Source of the DNA: Desulfobacterales bacterium
GTDB taxonomy: Bacteria; Desulfobacterota; Desulfobacteria; Desulfobacterales; Desulfosalsimonadaceae
Assembly: GCA_034520365.1 (NCBI GenBank)
Contig: JAXHNP010000007.1
Span: 434,001-498,000 of the forward strand
Length of the DNA stretch: 64,000 bases
Reading direction: 5' to 3'
Position numbers and translations under genes: made by a program. Below the pieces are notes generated by a model that did no database searches, was not told the origin of the DNA, and was given only the letters and a program-made list of their open reading frames with translations. This document shows, one piece after another, positions 27,577-35,807 of the stretch (its first letter is position 1; each line of letters starts with the position of its first letter).

Positions 27577-28341
27577 ATGCTTTTGGTCGTTGACGTGGGC
27601 AACACCCATACGGTTATCGGCATATTTGAAGAACAGGCGCTGCTCCGGGACTGGCGAATTCATACCGAACCCGCGATGACGGCGGACGAGTTCCATCTGC
27701 TGGTATCCGGGCTGTTTGATCAGGCCGGGCGCCAGTTGGATGGTATCGAAAAAACGGTGGTTTCCTGTGTGGTGCCGCCGCTTGTCAATATGATAGACGC
27801 GTTCTGCCGCAAACACATAGGCCATCCGCCCCTATGGATCTCGGCGCAGAATGTAGACATGCCGATATTATACGACAATCCAGCAGAGGTCGGCGCAGAC
27901 CGGCTGGTCAATGCCGTGGCCGCTTACCAAAAATATGCGACAAGCCTTATCGTGATCGATTTTGGGACTGCCACCACCTTTGACGTGATTTCGGAGAAGG
28001 GCGAATACATCGGCGGAGCGATTGCCCCCGGCATCGGCATCGTTGCAGAGGCGCTTTTCAGCCGGGCGTCCAAGCTCCCGCGGGTTGAGTTTCAGCCGCC
28101 GCCGCAGGTTATCGGCACCAATACCGCAGACAGCATGAAATCCGGCATTCTTTTTGGGTATGCGGAACTGGTGGACGGCATGGTGCGGCGGATTCAAAGC
28201 CAACTTAAGCCGGCCGTGCCCAAAGTGATTGCCACAGGCGGCATGGCCGCAGTCATGCGCGATATCTCCCAGGCCATTGAATCCGTGGAACCCGAATTGA
28301 CACTGGAGGGCTTGCGGATGATCAGCGAGCAGTCGAAATAA
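27577..28341 (+). CDS. coaX: type III pantothenate kinase
   Basis: 254 residues. ASKHA-fold motifs: LLVVDVGNTHTVIGIF at the N-terminus (phosphate-1), VVPPLVNMID, the substrate motif GADRLVNAVAAY (about 107), VIDFGTATTFDVI (about 126, phosphate-2), GGAIAPGIGI and IATGGMAAVM. It phosphorylates pantothenate in the first step of CoA synthesis. AGGA sits a few bases before the ATG, 17 bp after the YbbR gene, so the ftsH-folP-ybbR-coaX run is probably one transcript. Confidence 0.95.
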   Translation: MLLVVDVGNTHTVIGIFEEQALLRDWRIHTEPAMTADEFHLLVSGLFDQAGRQLDGIEKTVVSCVVPPLVNMIDAFCRKHIGHPPLWISAQNVDMPILYDNPAEVGADRLVNAVAAYQKYATSLIVIDFGTATTFDVISEKGEYIGGAIAPGIGIVAEALFSRASKLPRVEFQPPPQVIGTNTADSMKSGILFGYAELVDGMVRRIQSQLKPAVPKVIATGGMAAVMRDISQAIESVEPELTLEGLRMISEQSK

Positions 28342-28353
28342 ACCGCTCTGCCC

Positions 28354-28512
28354 TCATGCCATTCCCATCTGGGCTTCCAGGCGCTTTATTTCCTGCTGAA
28401 TTTCCGTTTTTTCCGCTTCGGAGAGGTCATTATGGGCCAGCTGCCGGCGCAGAGACAGGAGCACCATTTCCAGCCGGTAATCGGTGCAGGTATATCGGGT
28501 GTCTTGAGACAT
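28354..28512 (-). CDS. small hypothetical coiled-coil protein, 52 residues
   Basis: ATG at 28512 with AGGA a few bases upstream; stop at 28354-28356. The sequence (MSQDTRYTCTDYRLEMVLLS, then LRRQLAHNDLSEAEKTEIQQ and EIKRLEAQMGMA) predicts two amphipathic helices. It follows the zinc-ribbon/receiver gene by 11 bp on the same strand and is convergent with coaX. No family is recognised, but start signal, spacing and codon use support a real gene. Confidence 0.6.
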   Translation of the reverse strand: MSQDTRYTCTDYRLEMVLLSLRRQLAHNDLSEAEKTEIQQEIKRLEAQMGMA

Positions 28513-28523
28513 ATTCCTAAATT

Positions 28524-29216
28524 TCAGATTTTGCCGAATTTTTGGGCGCTTTCCTTATAAACACTGTAAAACAGATCGCGCTCATTGATCCCCCGGGTCA
28601 GGATCTGGTCCAGGCTGCCCATATCTTTCGGATTAATGGTGATATTTACGCTTTTTAAAAAAGCGGCCATATAATCCATGGTGGGAAACCGATCCGAGAT
28701 CAAGCCCACATAAATATCCCGGCGTGCCTCCATCTGCATCCGCTCCAGATAAATCAGAATCCCGTTGGATTCCGGATCGCTCTCGTTAAAGCCTTCATTG
28801 ACAAGCACCAGGTCATAGGTATGGTACTTCATCTTGCGAAGCGCATCGCGGATGCCTTCCGGCTCGGTAATATTGTATTCCATGATCTCCAGCACTTCTT
28901 TGATCTGCTTGACCCGGGCCCTGTCATTTTCGCAGATCAGCGCAGTTTTTCCTTCTTCCTCAAGAAAATCAAAGGGCTTTTCACTGGCATCATAGCCCTC
29001 TTCATCCACGGCCCCCTTCGGCTCCGCCGTTTCCGGGCCGTTTGCGGAAAAAATCGCGTCTCCGTCGGTGTTATTTTCCGCGGCCTGTTCCGGGCGCAGA
29101 TCAATGGTTATTTTGGATTTGCATTTCGGGCACCGAACAGAGGAAATCTTTCCCACCGGAAGCTTCTCATCCGGGATGTTTAGCTTGCTTTGACACTGAT
29201 CGCATTTAATTTCCAT
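28524..29216 (-). CDS. zinc-ribbon (MJ0042-type) and receiver-like two-domain protein
   Basis: 230 residues. The N-terminus MEIKCDQCQSKLNIPDEKLP, with a second pair VRCPKCKSKITIDLRP, is a CxxC-CxxC zinc ribbon of the type seen in many delta-lineage proteins. An acidic linker follows. A CheY-like fold starts at about 95 (KTALICENDRARVKQIKEVL; YHTYDLVLVNEGF). The phospho-acceptor position appears to be Asn in VNEGF rather than Asp, so it may be a pseudo-receiver. It lies directly downstream of the PilT-type ATPase genes (49 bp), which suggests a role in pilus or surface regulation, though nothing proves it. Confidence 0.7.
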   Translation of the reverse strand: MEIKCDQCQSKLNIPDEKLPVGKISSVRCPKCKSKITIDLRPEQAAENNTDGDAIFSANGPETAEPKGAVDEEGYDASEKPFDFLEEEGKTALICENDRARVKQIKEVLEIMEYNITEPEGIRDALRKMKYHTYDLVLVNEGFNESDPESNGILIYLERMQMEARRDIYVGLISDRFPTMDYMAAFLKSVNITINPKDMGSLDQILTRGINERDLFYSVYKESAQKFGKI

Positions 29217-29265
29217 TTGTTTTACCCAATCCCTGTAAATTTATGCCTGGCGCGAAAGGCATGTT

Positions 29266-30438
29266 CTAACGGCGCTTTTTTTTGTCATAGGTCATATCGA
29301 TTTCCAGGCTATCAATATCCGTGGTGGTCTCCCCCCGGGCGCTCTTAACCATATCAATGCCGCGGCCGACAATGGAACGCCGGGAGGCATAGTCCTCAGC
29401 GGTTTCCTCGGTGATCAGGCCTTTTTCAAAAAGTTTGATGATATAGTTGTCAAAGGTGGACATGCCGAATGCCGTACCCGCCTCCATGATATCGTAAAAC
29501 GTGGCGCCTTCGCCTTCACCGTTTAGGATCGCATCCTTGACCCGCAGACTGGTGCTCATCATCTCAAATGCGGCCACCCGGCCGCCGCCCATCTTGGGCA
29601 GGAGTCGCTGGCAGGCCACCCACTTGAGCGCACCGGCCAGGCGATTTCGAATCTGATTTTCCTCGTCAATGGAGAACATCCCCAGAATCCGGTTCACCGT
29701 TTGGGAGACATCCGTGGTATGCAGGGTGGTCAGGACCAAATGTCCGGTTTCTGCGGCATTTAGACCAATTTCAATGGTTTCCCGGTCCCGCATCTCGCCC
29801 ACCAGAATCACTTTGGGCGCCTGGCGGAGCGCGGCCCGCAGCCCGGTCGAAAATGAGTTAAAATCCGTTCCCATCTCCCGTTGATTGAACGTGGCCTTTT
29901 TATGGGAGTGCACATATTCGATCGGGTCTTCCAGGGTAATGATATGAACGGATTTATTCTTGTTGATTTCTTCCAGAATGGCGGCAAGCGAGGTGGTCTT
30001 ACCGGTGCCGGTGGCCCCGGTAAAAAAGACAATCCCGTTTCGCTCCCCGGACATTTTATAGAATGATTCCGGAAGCCCCATCTCCTTTATGGTGGGCACC
30101 TTGGTTTCCAGCTGCCGGAGCACGATGGAGTATTCGCCGGAGCGGGAAAAGACATTCACGCGAAACCGGGCTTTGCCCGGCAAGGAATGGGACAGGTCGC
30201 AGGAGCCTTCACTGATGAGGGTTTCCGTCAGCCGCCGGTCCCGGTTAATTAAATTTAAGGCGACCATCTCGGTCTGAAACGGGGTGAGCGATTTTAACGG
30301 CGGATTCATGTCCACGCCCACCAGTTCCCCGAAGGTTTCCACCTGGAGGGGTTTGCCCACGGTGAAGTTGAGGTCTGAAATGCTCTGATGGGAATCGAGC
30401 ATGGTGGTCAGTAAATAGTCGACTTCCTGTTTTCGCAT
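29266..30438 (-). CDS. PilT/PilU-family type IV pilus ATPase (second copy)
   Basis: 390 residues with the PilT-type secretion ATPase core: Walker A FFTGATGTGKTTSLAAIL (about 140), IITLEDPIEYVHSHKKATFN (Asp box), VILVGEMRDRETIEIGLNAA (Walker B) and GHLVLTTLHTTDVSQTVNRI (His box). The AIRNLIRE-type retraction motif is replaced by SLRVKDAILNGEGEGATFYD, so it resembles PilU-like or accessory ATPases more than PilT. The N-terminus begins MRKQEVDYLLTTMLDSHQSI. It lies 23 bp after pilT and is surely co-transcribed with it. Confidence 0.88.
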   Translation of the reverse strand: MRKQEVDYLLTTMLDSHQSISDLNFTVGKPLQVETFGELVGVDMNPPLKSLTPFQTEMVALNLINRDRRLTETLISEGSCDLSHSLPGKARFRVNVFSRSGEYSIVLRQLETKVPTIKEMGLPESFYKMSGERNGIVFFTGATGTGKTTSLAAILEEINKNKSVHIITLEDPIEYVHSHKKATFNQREMGTDFNSFSTGLRAALRQAPKVILVGEMRDRETIEIGLNAAETGHLVLTTLHTTDVSQTVNRILGMFSIDEENQIRNRLAGALKWVACQRLLPKMGGGRVAAFEMMSTSLRVKDAILNGEGEGATFYDIMEAGTAFGMSTFDNYIIKLFEKGLITEETAEDYASRRSIVGRGIDMVKSARGETTTDIDSLEIDMTYDKKKRR

Positions 30439-30461
30439 TGCCGTCTCCTTGGCAACATTAT

Positions 30462-31544
30462 TTAGGCTTCAGTAAAATCAGGCGGCGGCGCCTTCAAAAA
30501 CGGCCGGAACCGCTGTTTTTCATTGGCTTTAAGGTAACAGTCCTCAGCACTGACATAGCCCTTGTTGTAGAGATCCATGATCGCATCATCCAATACCTGC
30601 ATCCCGTATTTTTTTCCGGTCTGCATGGAGGAGGCCAGCTGGTGGGTTTTCTGCTCCCGGATCAGGTTTCTGACCGCAGGCGTGGCGACAAGGATTTCAA
30701 GAGCCGGGACCCGGCCCTTCCGGTCGATCCGCTTAAACAAAACCTGTGCCACCACCGCCCGGATGGAGTCGGAGAGATTAGAACGCACCTGGGCCTGCTG
30801 ATTCTCCGGAAACACCTCCACAATCCGGTCCACCGTTTTCATGGCGCTGGATGTATGCAGGGTGGCAAAAACCAAATGCCCCGTAGCGGCGGCTTCGATG
30901 GCCAGTGAGATGGTTTCCAGGTCCCGCATCTCGCCCACCAGAATAATATCCGGATCCTCCCGGAGCGCCCCCCGAAGCGCAGCACTGAAGGATTTTGTAT
31001 GAAGGCCGATTTCCCGCTGATTGATAATGCAGCCCCGGCTTTCATGCACAAATTCGATGGGATCCTCCACGGTAATCACATGATCCTTGCGAAGCCGATT
31101 GGCCTCATCGATGATTGCCGCCAGGGTCGTTGATTTGCCGCTGCCGGTGGGACCGGTCACCACCACAAGTCCCCGGGGAAGGGAAGCGAGCTTGGCCACC
31201 ACCGAGGGAAGGCCGAGCTGCTCGCAGGTCATGATATTGTTGGGGATTTGCCGGAAAACCGCCCCAACCCCGTTTCGCTGCATAAAAAAGTTGGCCCGGT
31301 ATCTGGCCAGCCCCGGGATCTCATAGCCGAAATCCACATCCCCGGTTTCTTCGAAAACCTTGATTTTATCCTCGGGCGCAATCTCATAGAGCATCGCTCG
31401 CAGCTGATCATTGTCCATCTGCTGGTACTTAACCCGCTCGACTTCCCCCCGGATGCGCAGGGCTGGCTGCTGGCCGGCGATCAGATGAAGATCGGATGCA
31501 CCTTGATCATTCATCAGTTTAAAAAACGCATCAATTTTCGCCAT
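30462..31544 (-). CDS. pilT: twitching motility retraction ATPase PilT
   Basis: 360 residues. The N-terminal PAS-like region is ASDLHLIAGQQPALRIRGEV. Walker A is VTGPTGSGKSTTLAAII (about 128-145), the Asp box VITVEDPIEFVHESRGCI, Walker B DIILVGEMRDLETISLAIE, and the His box FATLHTSSAMKTVDRIVEVF. The retraction motif is VRNLIREQKTHQLASSMQTG. It powers pilus retraction at the inner membrane. It is encoded away from pilMNOPQ but in the same window, and heads a pilT-pilU-like-zinc-ribbon transcript. Confidence 0.95.
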   Translation of the reverse strand: MAKIDAFFKLMNDQGASDLHLIAGQQPALRIRGEVERVKYQQMDNDQLRAMLYEIAPEDKIKVFEETGDVDFGYEIPGLARYRANFFMQRNGVGAVFRQIPNNIMTCEQLGLPSVVAKLASLPRGLVVVTGPTGSGKSTTLAAIIDEANRLRKDHVITVEDPIEFVHESRGCIINQREIGLHTKSFSAALRGALREDPDIILVGEMRDLETISLAIEAAATGHLVFATLHTSSAMKTVDRIVEVFPENQQAQVRSNLSDSIRAVVAQVLFKRIDRKGRVPALEILVATPAVRNLIREQKTHQLASSMQTGKKYGMQVLDDAIMDLYNKGYVSAEDCYLKANEKQRFRPFLKAPPPDFTEA

Positions 31545-31583
31545 GGGCTACTCCTGCCAAAATATTAAGAATTAAACAACATA

Positions 31584-31883
31584 TTAAGCAATTATCATTG
31601 CCAGATGCCTGAGGCTTGCCACCAGAAAACTCTGTAAAAAAATGATGGCCAAAAGAACTATAATGGGAGAAATATCAATTCCCCCGAATACGGTGGGGAT
31701 TCGTTTTCTTATCTGAAACAACAGCGGATCGACCATCTGACGGATGAACCGAACAATGGGATTATAAGGGTCCGGGTTGACCCATGACAAGACGGCATGG
31801 GCGATAACAATAAACATGTATAGCGTCAAAACCGCGTCAAGCACGCGCGCAATGCCTTCAAGAAAATGAGAAAAGATAAACAT
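31584..31883 (-). CDS. YggT family membrane protein
   Basis: 99 residues with two hydrophobic segments (VLDAVLTLYMFIVIAHAVLS and ISPIIVLLAIIFLQSFLVAS) separated by the conserved loop WVNPDPYNPIVRFIRQMVDP, then PLLFQIRKRIPT. YggT proteins are small inner-membrane proteins with poorly defined roles in cell division, osmotic response or thylakoid biogenesis in different groups. It is 39 bp upstream of pilT on the same strand. Confidence 0.88.
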   Translation of the reverse strand: MFIFSHFLEGIARVLDAVLTLYMFIVIAHAVLSWVNPDPYNPIVRFIRQMVDPLLFQIRKRIPTVFGGIDISPIIVLLAIIFLQSFLVASLRHLAMIIA

Positions 31884-31984
31884 CGATATAAACTTTCTTT
31901 TTTTTAGCGCTCATTGGTAACTCAATTAATGCCCTATAAATAAATTATATATTGATTCGAAGTCAAGCCTTTCCCTTAAATCAA

Positions 31985-32137
31985 CACGGTGAATTTGTTC
32001 TGGCGAGAAACCCCATAACCATGGGGTTTCTCGCATGTGAGGTCGGCACGGTGGCCGACCCTACAAAATGTCGACACAGCCCGCGCAGGGCGGGCCACCG
32101 TGCCCGCCTGAAAAATAGATAGAACAAATTTACCGTG
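31985..32137. mobile_element. 153-bp CACGGTRAATTTGTTCT element, hairpin array, with 10-bp target duplication
   Basis: CTTAAATCAA is repeated perfectly at 31975-31984 and 32138-32147. The termini are CACGGTGAATTTGTTCT and AGAACAAATTTACCGTG. Internal hairpins, in order, are GAGAAACCCCAT/ATGGGGTTTCTC with a 4-base loop, GGTCGGC-ACGGTG-GCCGACC, and GGGCGGGC-CACCGT-GCCCGCC. It contains no coding sequence. It lies between yggT and proC. Confidence 0.93.
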
Positions 32138-32244
32138 CTTAAATCAATTGACAAGCCCGGGCTAAAGAAGCTATGACTCACAGGACAATAAGCCCCAACA
32201 ACATCAATTGGTTAGGGGCAAACCAATTACCCCCGGGAGGCATC

Positions 32245-33099
32245 ATGGCCGAATTGACTGAAAAAATCGGCTTTATCGGCGCCGGAAATATGGCTGAGGC
32301 AATTATCGGCGCGATTATTGCGGCTGATCTCGCGCCGGCAGAAAACATTTTTGTCAGCGATATTGACCCGGAACGGATCCAATCGCTAAAAAACGCCTAT
32401 CAGGTGCTTTCGGCAGATTCCAATAAAGAAGTGATCGGCTCTTGCGATATCATCTTTTTTGCCGTAAAACCCCAGCAGATGCAAGGGGTTCTGAAAAATC
32501 TGGCCGCAGAGACCGCTTTTATTCCCCGCAGCCCCAAAAAACGGCTTGTTTCCATTGCTGCAGGTATCCGGATCGCCGCGCTTGAAAAAATTATCTATGA
32601 TCAGCTCACGGAATCCGATAAGCATCAGATGCCGATCCTGCGGGTGATGCCGAACACCCCGGCCCTGGTCCGGGCCGGCACGTCGGCAATCTGCGCCAAT
32701 GAATATGCCGCACCGGCGGATATTGAGGCTATAAAAACCCTGCTTTCGGCAATGGGGACCGTTTTTGACTGCCGAGAAACTGATATGAATGCGTTTACCG
32801 CGCTGGCTGGTTCCGGGCCGGCGTATGGATTCTATCTGATTGAGGCAATGGCTGAAGCCGGAACTGAATTGGGACTCTCAAAAACAGAGGCCCTGAAAAT
32901 GACGGTTTCAACGCTTTCCGGCGCACTGAAGCTTCTTGAGGCATCATCGTCCGAGCCCGAAGCCCTGCGCCAGAAGGTGACCTCCCCGGGCGGCACCACG
33001 GAAGCCGCCTTATCGGTGATGGAAAACCATGATGTTAAGTCCCATATCATCGCGGCAGTGACCGCCGCGGCCCAACGGGCGGCGGAATTAAGCGAGTAG
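32245..33099 (+). CDS. proC: pyrroline-5-carboxylate reductase
   Basis: 284 residues from the ATG at 32245, four bases after GGGAGG; a longer frame starting at 32173 has no ribosome site. The Rossmann NAD(P) site is KIGFIGAGNMAEAIIGAII, followed by FFAVKPQQM, LRVMPNTPALVRAGTSAIC, and the C-terminal dimer domain with ALAGSGPAYGFYLIEAMAEA and KVTSPGGTTEAALSVME. It catalyses the last step of proline synthesis. The ccdA-like gene follows after 30 bp. Confidence 0.96.
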   Translation: MAELTEKIGFIGAGNMAEAIIGAIIAADLAPAENIFVSDIDPERIQSLKNAYQVLSADSNKEVIGSCDIIFFAVKPQQMQGVLKNLAAETAFIPRSPKKRLVSIAAGIRIAALEKIIYDQLTESDKHQMPILRVMPNTPALVRAGTSAICANEYAAPADIEAIKTLLSAMGTVFDCRETDMNAFTALAGSGPAYGFYLIEAMAEAGTELGLSKTEALKMTVSTLSGALKLLEASSSEPEALRQKVTSPGGTTEAALSVMENHDVKSHIIAAVTAAAQRAAELSE

Positions 33100-33129
33100 C
33101 AATTTAACGGAAGTTCCCGGTTATACCCT

Positions 33130-33831
33130 ATGTTTACACAAACCGTATCCATCTCTGCGGCATTTCTGGCGGGCCTGTCCTCTTTTTTTACCCCATGTGT
33201 CCTGCCGCTGATCCCGGCCTATTTTACCTTTATCACCGGATTTTCAATTGAAGAATTGACCGCTGGCCAAAATGGGCAAATTCGCCGTAAAGTGATTCTT
33301 TCCACCCTTTCCTTTGTCTGCGGGTTTTCCCTGCTCTTTATCCTTATGGGGGCATTTGCATCTTTTATCGGGGCCTTCATTTTCCGTTATAGTTCGATTA
33401 TTGAAATCGGCATTGGATTGATTTTGCTTTTTTTCGGCCTTCACCTTATCGGCTGGCTTCGCATCAATTGGCTGCAAATGGAAAAACGGGTTCACATAAG
33501 GGAAAAGCCACTTCATATCATGGGCACTTTTCTTGTCGGGATGGCGTTTGGGGCCGGGTGGAGCCCCTGCACCGGCCCTTTCCTTGGATCCATACTGGCC
33601 ATAGCAGCCAGCAAAGAAACAATTTGGCAAGGCGTTGGCCTATTATCTGTTTATGCCCTCGGTTTAGCCATTCCCTTTATTCTGATATCAATCTTTATTG
33701 ATTTTCTTATGATCATCATACAGCGGGCCAAACCGGCTATGCGCTACATCAATACGATTGCCGGCTGCCTTCTCATCCTGATGGGGATTTTTTTATTGAC
33801 GCGCAACCTCGCCATACTTACTCTTTTTTAA
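33130..33831 (+). CDS. CcdA/DsbD-type transmembrane thiol-disulfide carrier
   Basis: 233 residues with six predicted membrane segments. The first carries the conserved FFTPCVLPLIPAYFTFI cysteine and the fourth carries GWSPCTGPFLGSILAI, the pair that passes electrons through the membrane. It takes electrons from cytoplasmic thioredoxin to periplasmic thiol proteins, typically for cytochrome c haem ligation. A periplasmic thioredoxin-like gene follows by 15 bp, a natural acceptor. Confidence 0.92.
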   Translation: MFTQTVSISAAFLAGLSSFFTPCVLPLIPAYFTFITGFSIEELTAGQNGQIRRKVILSTLSFVCGFSLLFILMGAFASFIGAFIFRYSSIIEIGIGLILLFFGLHLIGWLRINWLQMEKRVHIREKPLHIMGTFLVGMAFGAGWSPCTGPFLGSILAIAASKETIWQGVGLLSVYALGLAIPFILISIFIDFLMIIIQRAKPAMRYINTIAGCLLILMGIFLLTRNLAILTLF

Positions 33832-33846
33832 AATTTATTTTTTCAT

Positions 33847-34314
33847 ATGGAGATACTCATGCGTATTAAAAACTGGGCCGGTTGCATACTTTTTGGGGTC
33901 CTGATATTCGCCTGTTCGCCGCTACTGGCTGCAAACTCTCAAATTAACTGGACATCCTATGAATCGGGGATGGAAAAAATCGCCGATGAGAACAAAAAGG
34001 GATTTATCCATTTTTATACGGACTGGTGCACCTACTGCAAGCTGATGGATCGGAAAACCTTTTCCGATGATTCGGTGATCGCCTTTTTAAATGAAAATTT
34101 TGTGCCGATCCGGGTGGATGCCGAAGCGCAGCGGGACGTGGCAAGAAAATACGGCGTAAGCAGCTTTCCGACCAACGGGTTTATTGCCGAAGATCAATCC
34201 GAAATCGGCAAGCGGCCGGGTTTTATTCCGCCGGATCTTTTTTTGAAAATGCTTGAGTATATTGACTCGGAAAGTTTTAAGACCATGAGTTTCAAGGAAT
34301 TTATGGATCAATAG
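33847..34314 (+). CDS. periplasmic thioredoxin-like protein
   Basis: 155 residues. The signal segment is AGCILFGVLIFACSPLLAAN. The thioredoxin fold carries WCTYC (about 60-64) in HFYTDWCTYCKLMDRKTFSD, with a cis-proline region VSSFPTNGFI (about 110). The CxxC spacing resembles DsbD gamma-domain and DUF255-like proteins. As the partner of the CcdA-type gene just upstream it would keep periplasmic substrates such as apocytochromes reduced. The start is the ATG at 33847; an ATG at 33859 is also possible. Confidence 0.85.
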   Translation: MEILMRIKNWAGCILFGVLIFACSPLLAANSQINWTSYESGMEKIADENKKGFIHFYTDWCTYCKLMDRKTFSDDSVIAFLNENFVPIRVDAEAQRDVARKYGVSSFPTNGFIAEDQSEIGKRPGFIPPDLFLKMLEYIDSESFKTMSFKEFMDQ

Positions 34315-34353
34315 GCTTAAACATCTTTTAAATATACGCAAACACGCCTGCTA

Positions 34354-34971
34354 ATGCCGTTTCCGTTTAATGCCGGACTGCTCCAGCACATCATTTCCGA
34401 TACAGCCCATCCCGGCCCGCCGGATGGGGACCGGTTTATTCCCACCAGCGTTTTCATGCTGGTATTTAACAAAGACCAAACCCCTTTTCTGCTGGCCGTA
34501 TTAAAGGCAGACAACAAGGGGTATCCATGGCGCAATCAGGTGGCCCTGCCGGGCGGGCATGTGGATGAAACCGACAGCTCTTCGCTGGCGGCCGCCTTTC
34601 GGGAAACCGAAGAGGAACTCCATATTACGCCCGGCGCGATTGAGTTTGTGGGGTCGCTGGGGCATTTTCAAACCATTCAGCAAAAAGATATTGAGGTCTT
34701 CCTGGGGTTTTTTCAAGGAGATGAAAGCGATATTTACTTTGACCCCAGCGAAATCGCCCGGGTATTAACCCCCTCGGTTCCCGTGCTATTCAAGCAGCAT
34801 CTGGACCAGCGGTTTAACGGCCGCGTCCCAGGGGTGGGGGAACTGGTATACCCGGTCGGGGACATCGTAATTTGGGGGGTAACCGCTCGAATCGTCCATT
34901 ATTTTCTGGAATGCATGCGGATTCGACTGTCCGAGGAGGCGATAGAGGCCCTGCTTGCGGAAGGGCTATAG
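34354..34971 (+). CDS. NUDIX hydrolase, CoA-pyrophosphatase-like
   Basis: 205 residues. The NUDIX box is PGGHVDETDSSSLAAAFRET followed by EEELHI. Its spacing and D for the first E resemble the CoA pyrophosphatase branch. A preceding WRNQVALPGGH fits that subfamily too. The C-terminal part (VFLGFFQGDESDIYFDPSEI) is less typical. It would cleave a nucleoside diphosphate linked to another moiety; the substrate is not settled. It is 39 bp downstream of the thioredoxin gene. Confidence 0.8.
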   Translation: MPFPFNAGLLQHIISDTAHPGPPDGDRFIPTSVFMLVFNKDQTPFLLAVLKADNKGYPWRNQVALPGGHVDETDSSSLAAAFRETEEELHITPGAIEFVGSLGHFQTIQQKDIEVFLGFFQGDESDIYFDPSEIARVLTPSVPVLFKQHLDQRFNGRVPGVGELVYPVGDIVIWGVTARIVHYFLECMRIRLSEEAIEALLAEGL

Positions 34972-34994
34972 GGGGCTTGGTATAAAAAGCCCGA

Positions 34995-35246
34995 TCACAG
35001 CGAAAATCGGTTCCGATATCGCCTGATCATTCGAAAAAGTATCGACGCACAGACGCAACTGCTTAATATAACTATCAATATCGGCACCCAAGCATGGCTT
35101 TGATATGTTTCAATGGTTCCCGCAACCCGGATGCCTTCGATGCCAAGCACCAATACCGCGGCCATCAGGACCAACACGCCGATGCATACGGCATTCGTAT
35201 CATACCAGGGTACGATGGCCTTCCGAAATACAGGGGTTCGGTTCAT
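34995..35246 (-). CDS. small two-helix membrane protein of unknown function
   Basis: 83 residues from the ATG at 35246. Two hydrophobic segments (AVCIGVLVLMAAVLVLGIEG and AWVPILIVILSSCVCASILF) join through a short loop, ending in an Arg-rich tail. No domain is recognised. It diverges from the broken chaN gene. The length, alternating hydrophobic and charged pattern, and absence of a competing gene support it, but the ribosome site is weak. Confidence 0.45.
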   Translation of the reverse strand: MNRTPVFRKAIVPWYDTNAVCIGVLVLMAAVLVLGIEGIRVAGTIETYQSHAWVPILIVILSSCVCASILFRMIRRYRNRFSL

Positions 35247-35275
35247 GGCGCAATCCAAAACAGATAGAGGTTAAT

Positions 35276-35668
35276 ATGGGCCGCACGTTGATTTTCTTTA
35301 TATCAAACCCTGGCCCAAGTGTCCAGACTGGCCTGGCATCCCAAACCGGGCGGGCCTTTTTTAAGTATATTTCTGCGTTCCTGCTTTTGGGCCTCTGCCT
35401 GGGATGTGCGGCAACCCCAAAGGATCTTCAGATCGAGGGCCACCAGCAATCCTATCCCCCGGAAACCATTGTTCAGACCGCTTCCGGATTGCCGGTCACT
35501 TTAGATCAAATGATTGAAGATCTCTGTTCCGTTCGTGTCATACCGGAATTCACTTGCCTATCGCACGGTAATACCGGTGTCTGCGGGCCAGACGGTCAAA
35601 CCGGATATCGCCGACTACATCTGGGTCACCGGCGACAAGCCTGCCAGGCCCCCGCACCCGATGCCTAA
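35276..35668 (+). pseudogene. chaN-like lipoprotein gene with internal deletion and frameshift
   Basis: The first part encodes a lipoprotein signal (FFKYISAFLLLGLCLGC) and the N-terminus of a ChaN-family haem-binding lipoprotein: YPPETIVQTASGLPVTLDQM, then IEDLCSVRVI. In intact homologues this is followed by VGE.H and about 200 more residues. Here the frame runs into unrelated sequence and stops at 35668. From about 35565 a different frame encodes a typical ChaN C-terminus, VIPVSAGQTVKPDIADYIWV then TGDKPARPPHP. So the centre has been deleted and the ends are out of frame. The remnant runs up to the nrdD promoter. Confidence 0.7.
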
Positions 35669-35681
35669 CCAAGACCAAAGA

Positions 35682-35737
35682 ACACAATATATTGATTTTT
35701 TTGTTGACTTAACCCCATATATTGTGATATATATATT
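35682..35737 (+). promoter_or_regulatory. two NrdR boxes over the nrdD promoter
   Basis: ACACAATATATTGA (35682-35695) and CCATATATTGTGAT (35715-35728, on the other strand ATCACAATATATGG) match the NrdR consensus ACACWATATATWGT closely. They are 33 bp apart centre to centre, about three helical turns. TTGACT (35704-35709) and TATATA (35728-35733), 18 bp apart, form the likely promoter, with the second box overlapping the spacer and -10. NrdR represses ribonucleotide reductase genes when dATP is high, so this site should control nrdDG. Confidence 0.85.
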
Positions 35738-35807
35738 ATAACAATTAATTACCCCATACCCGTATACAATATCTAAAAATCCTATTTCAGCCTAGAGGGG
35801 AATGGAC

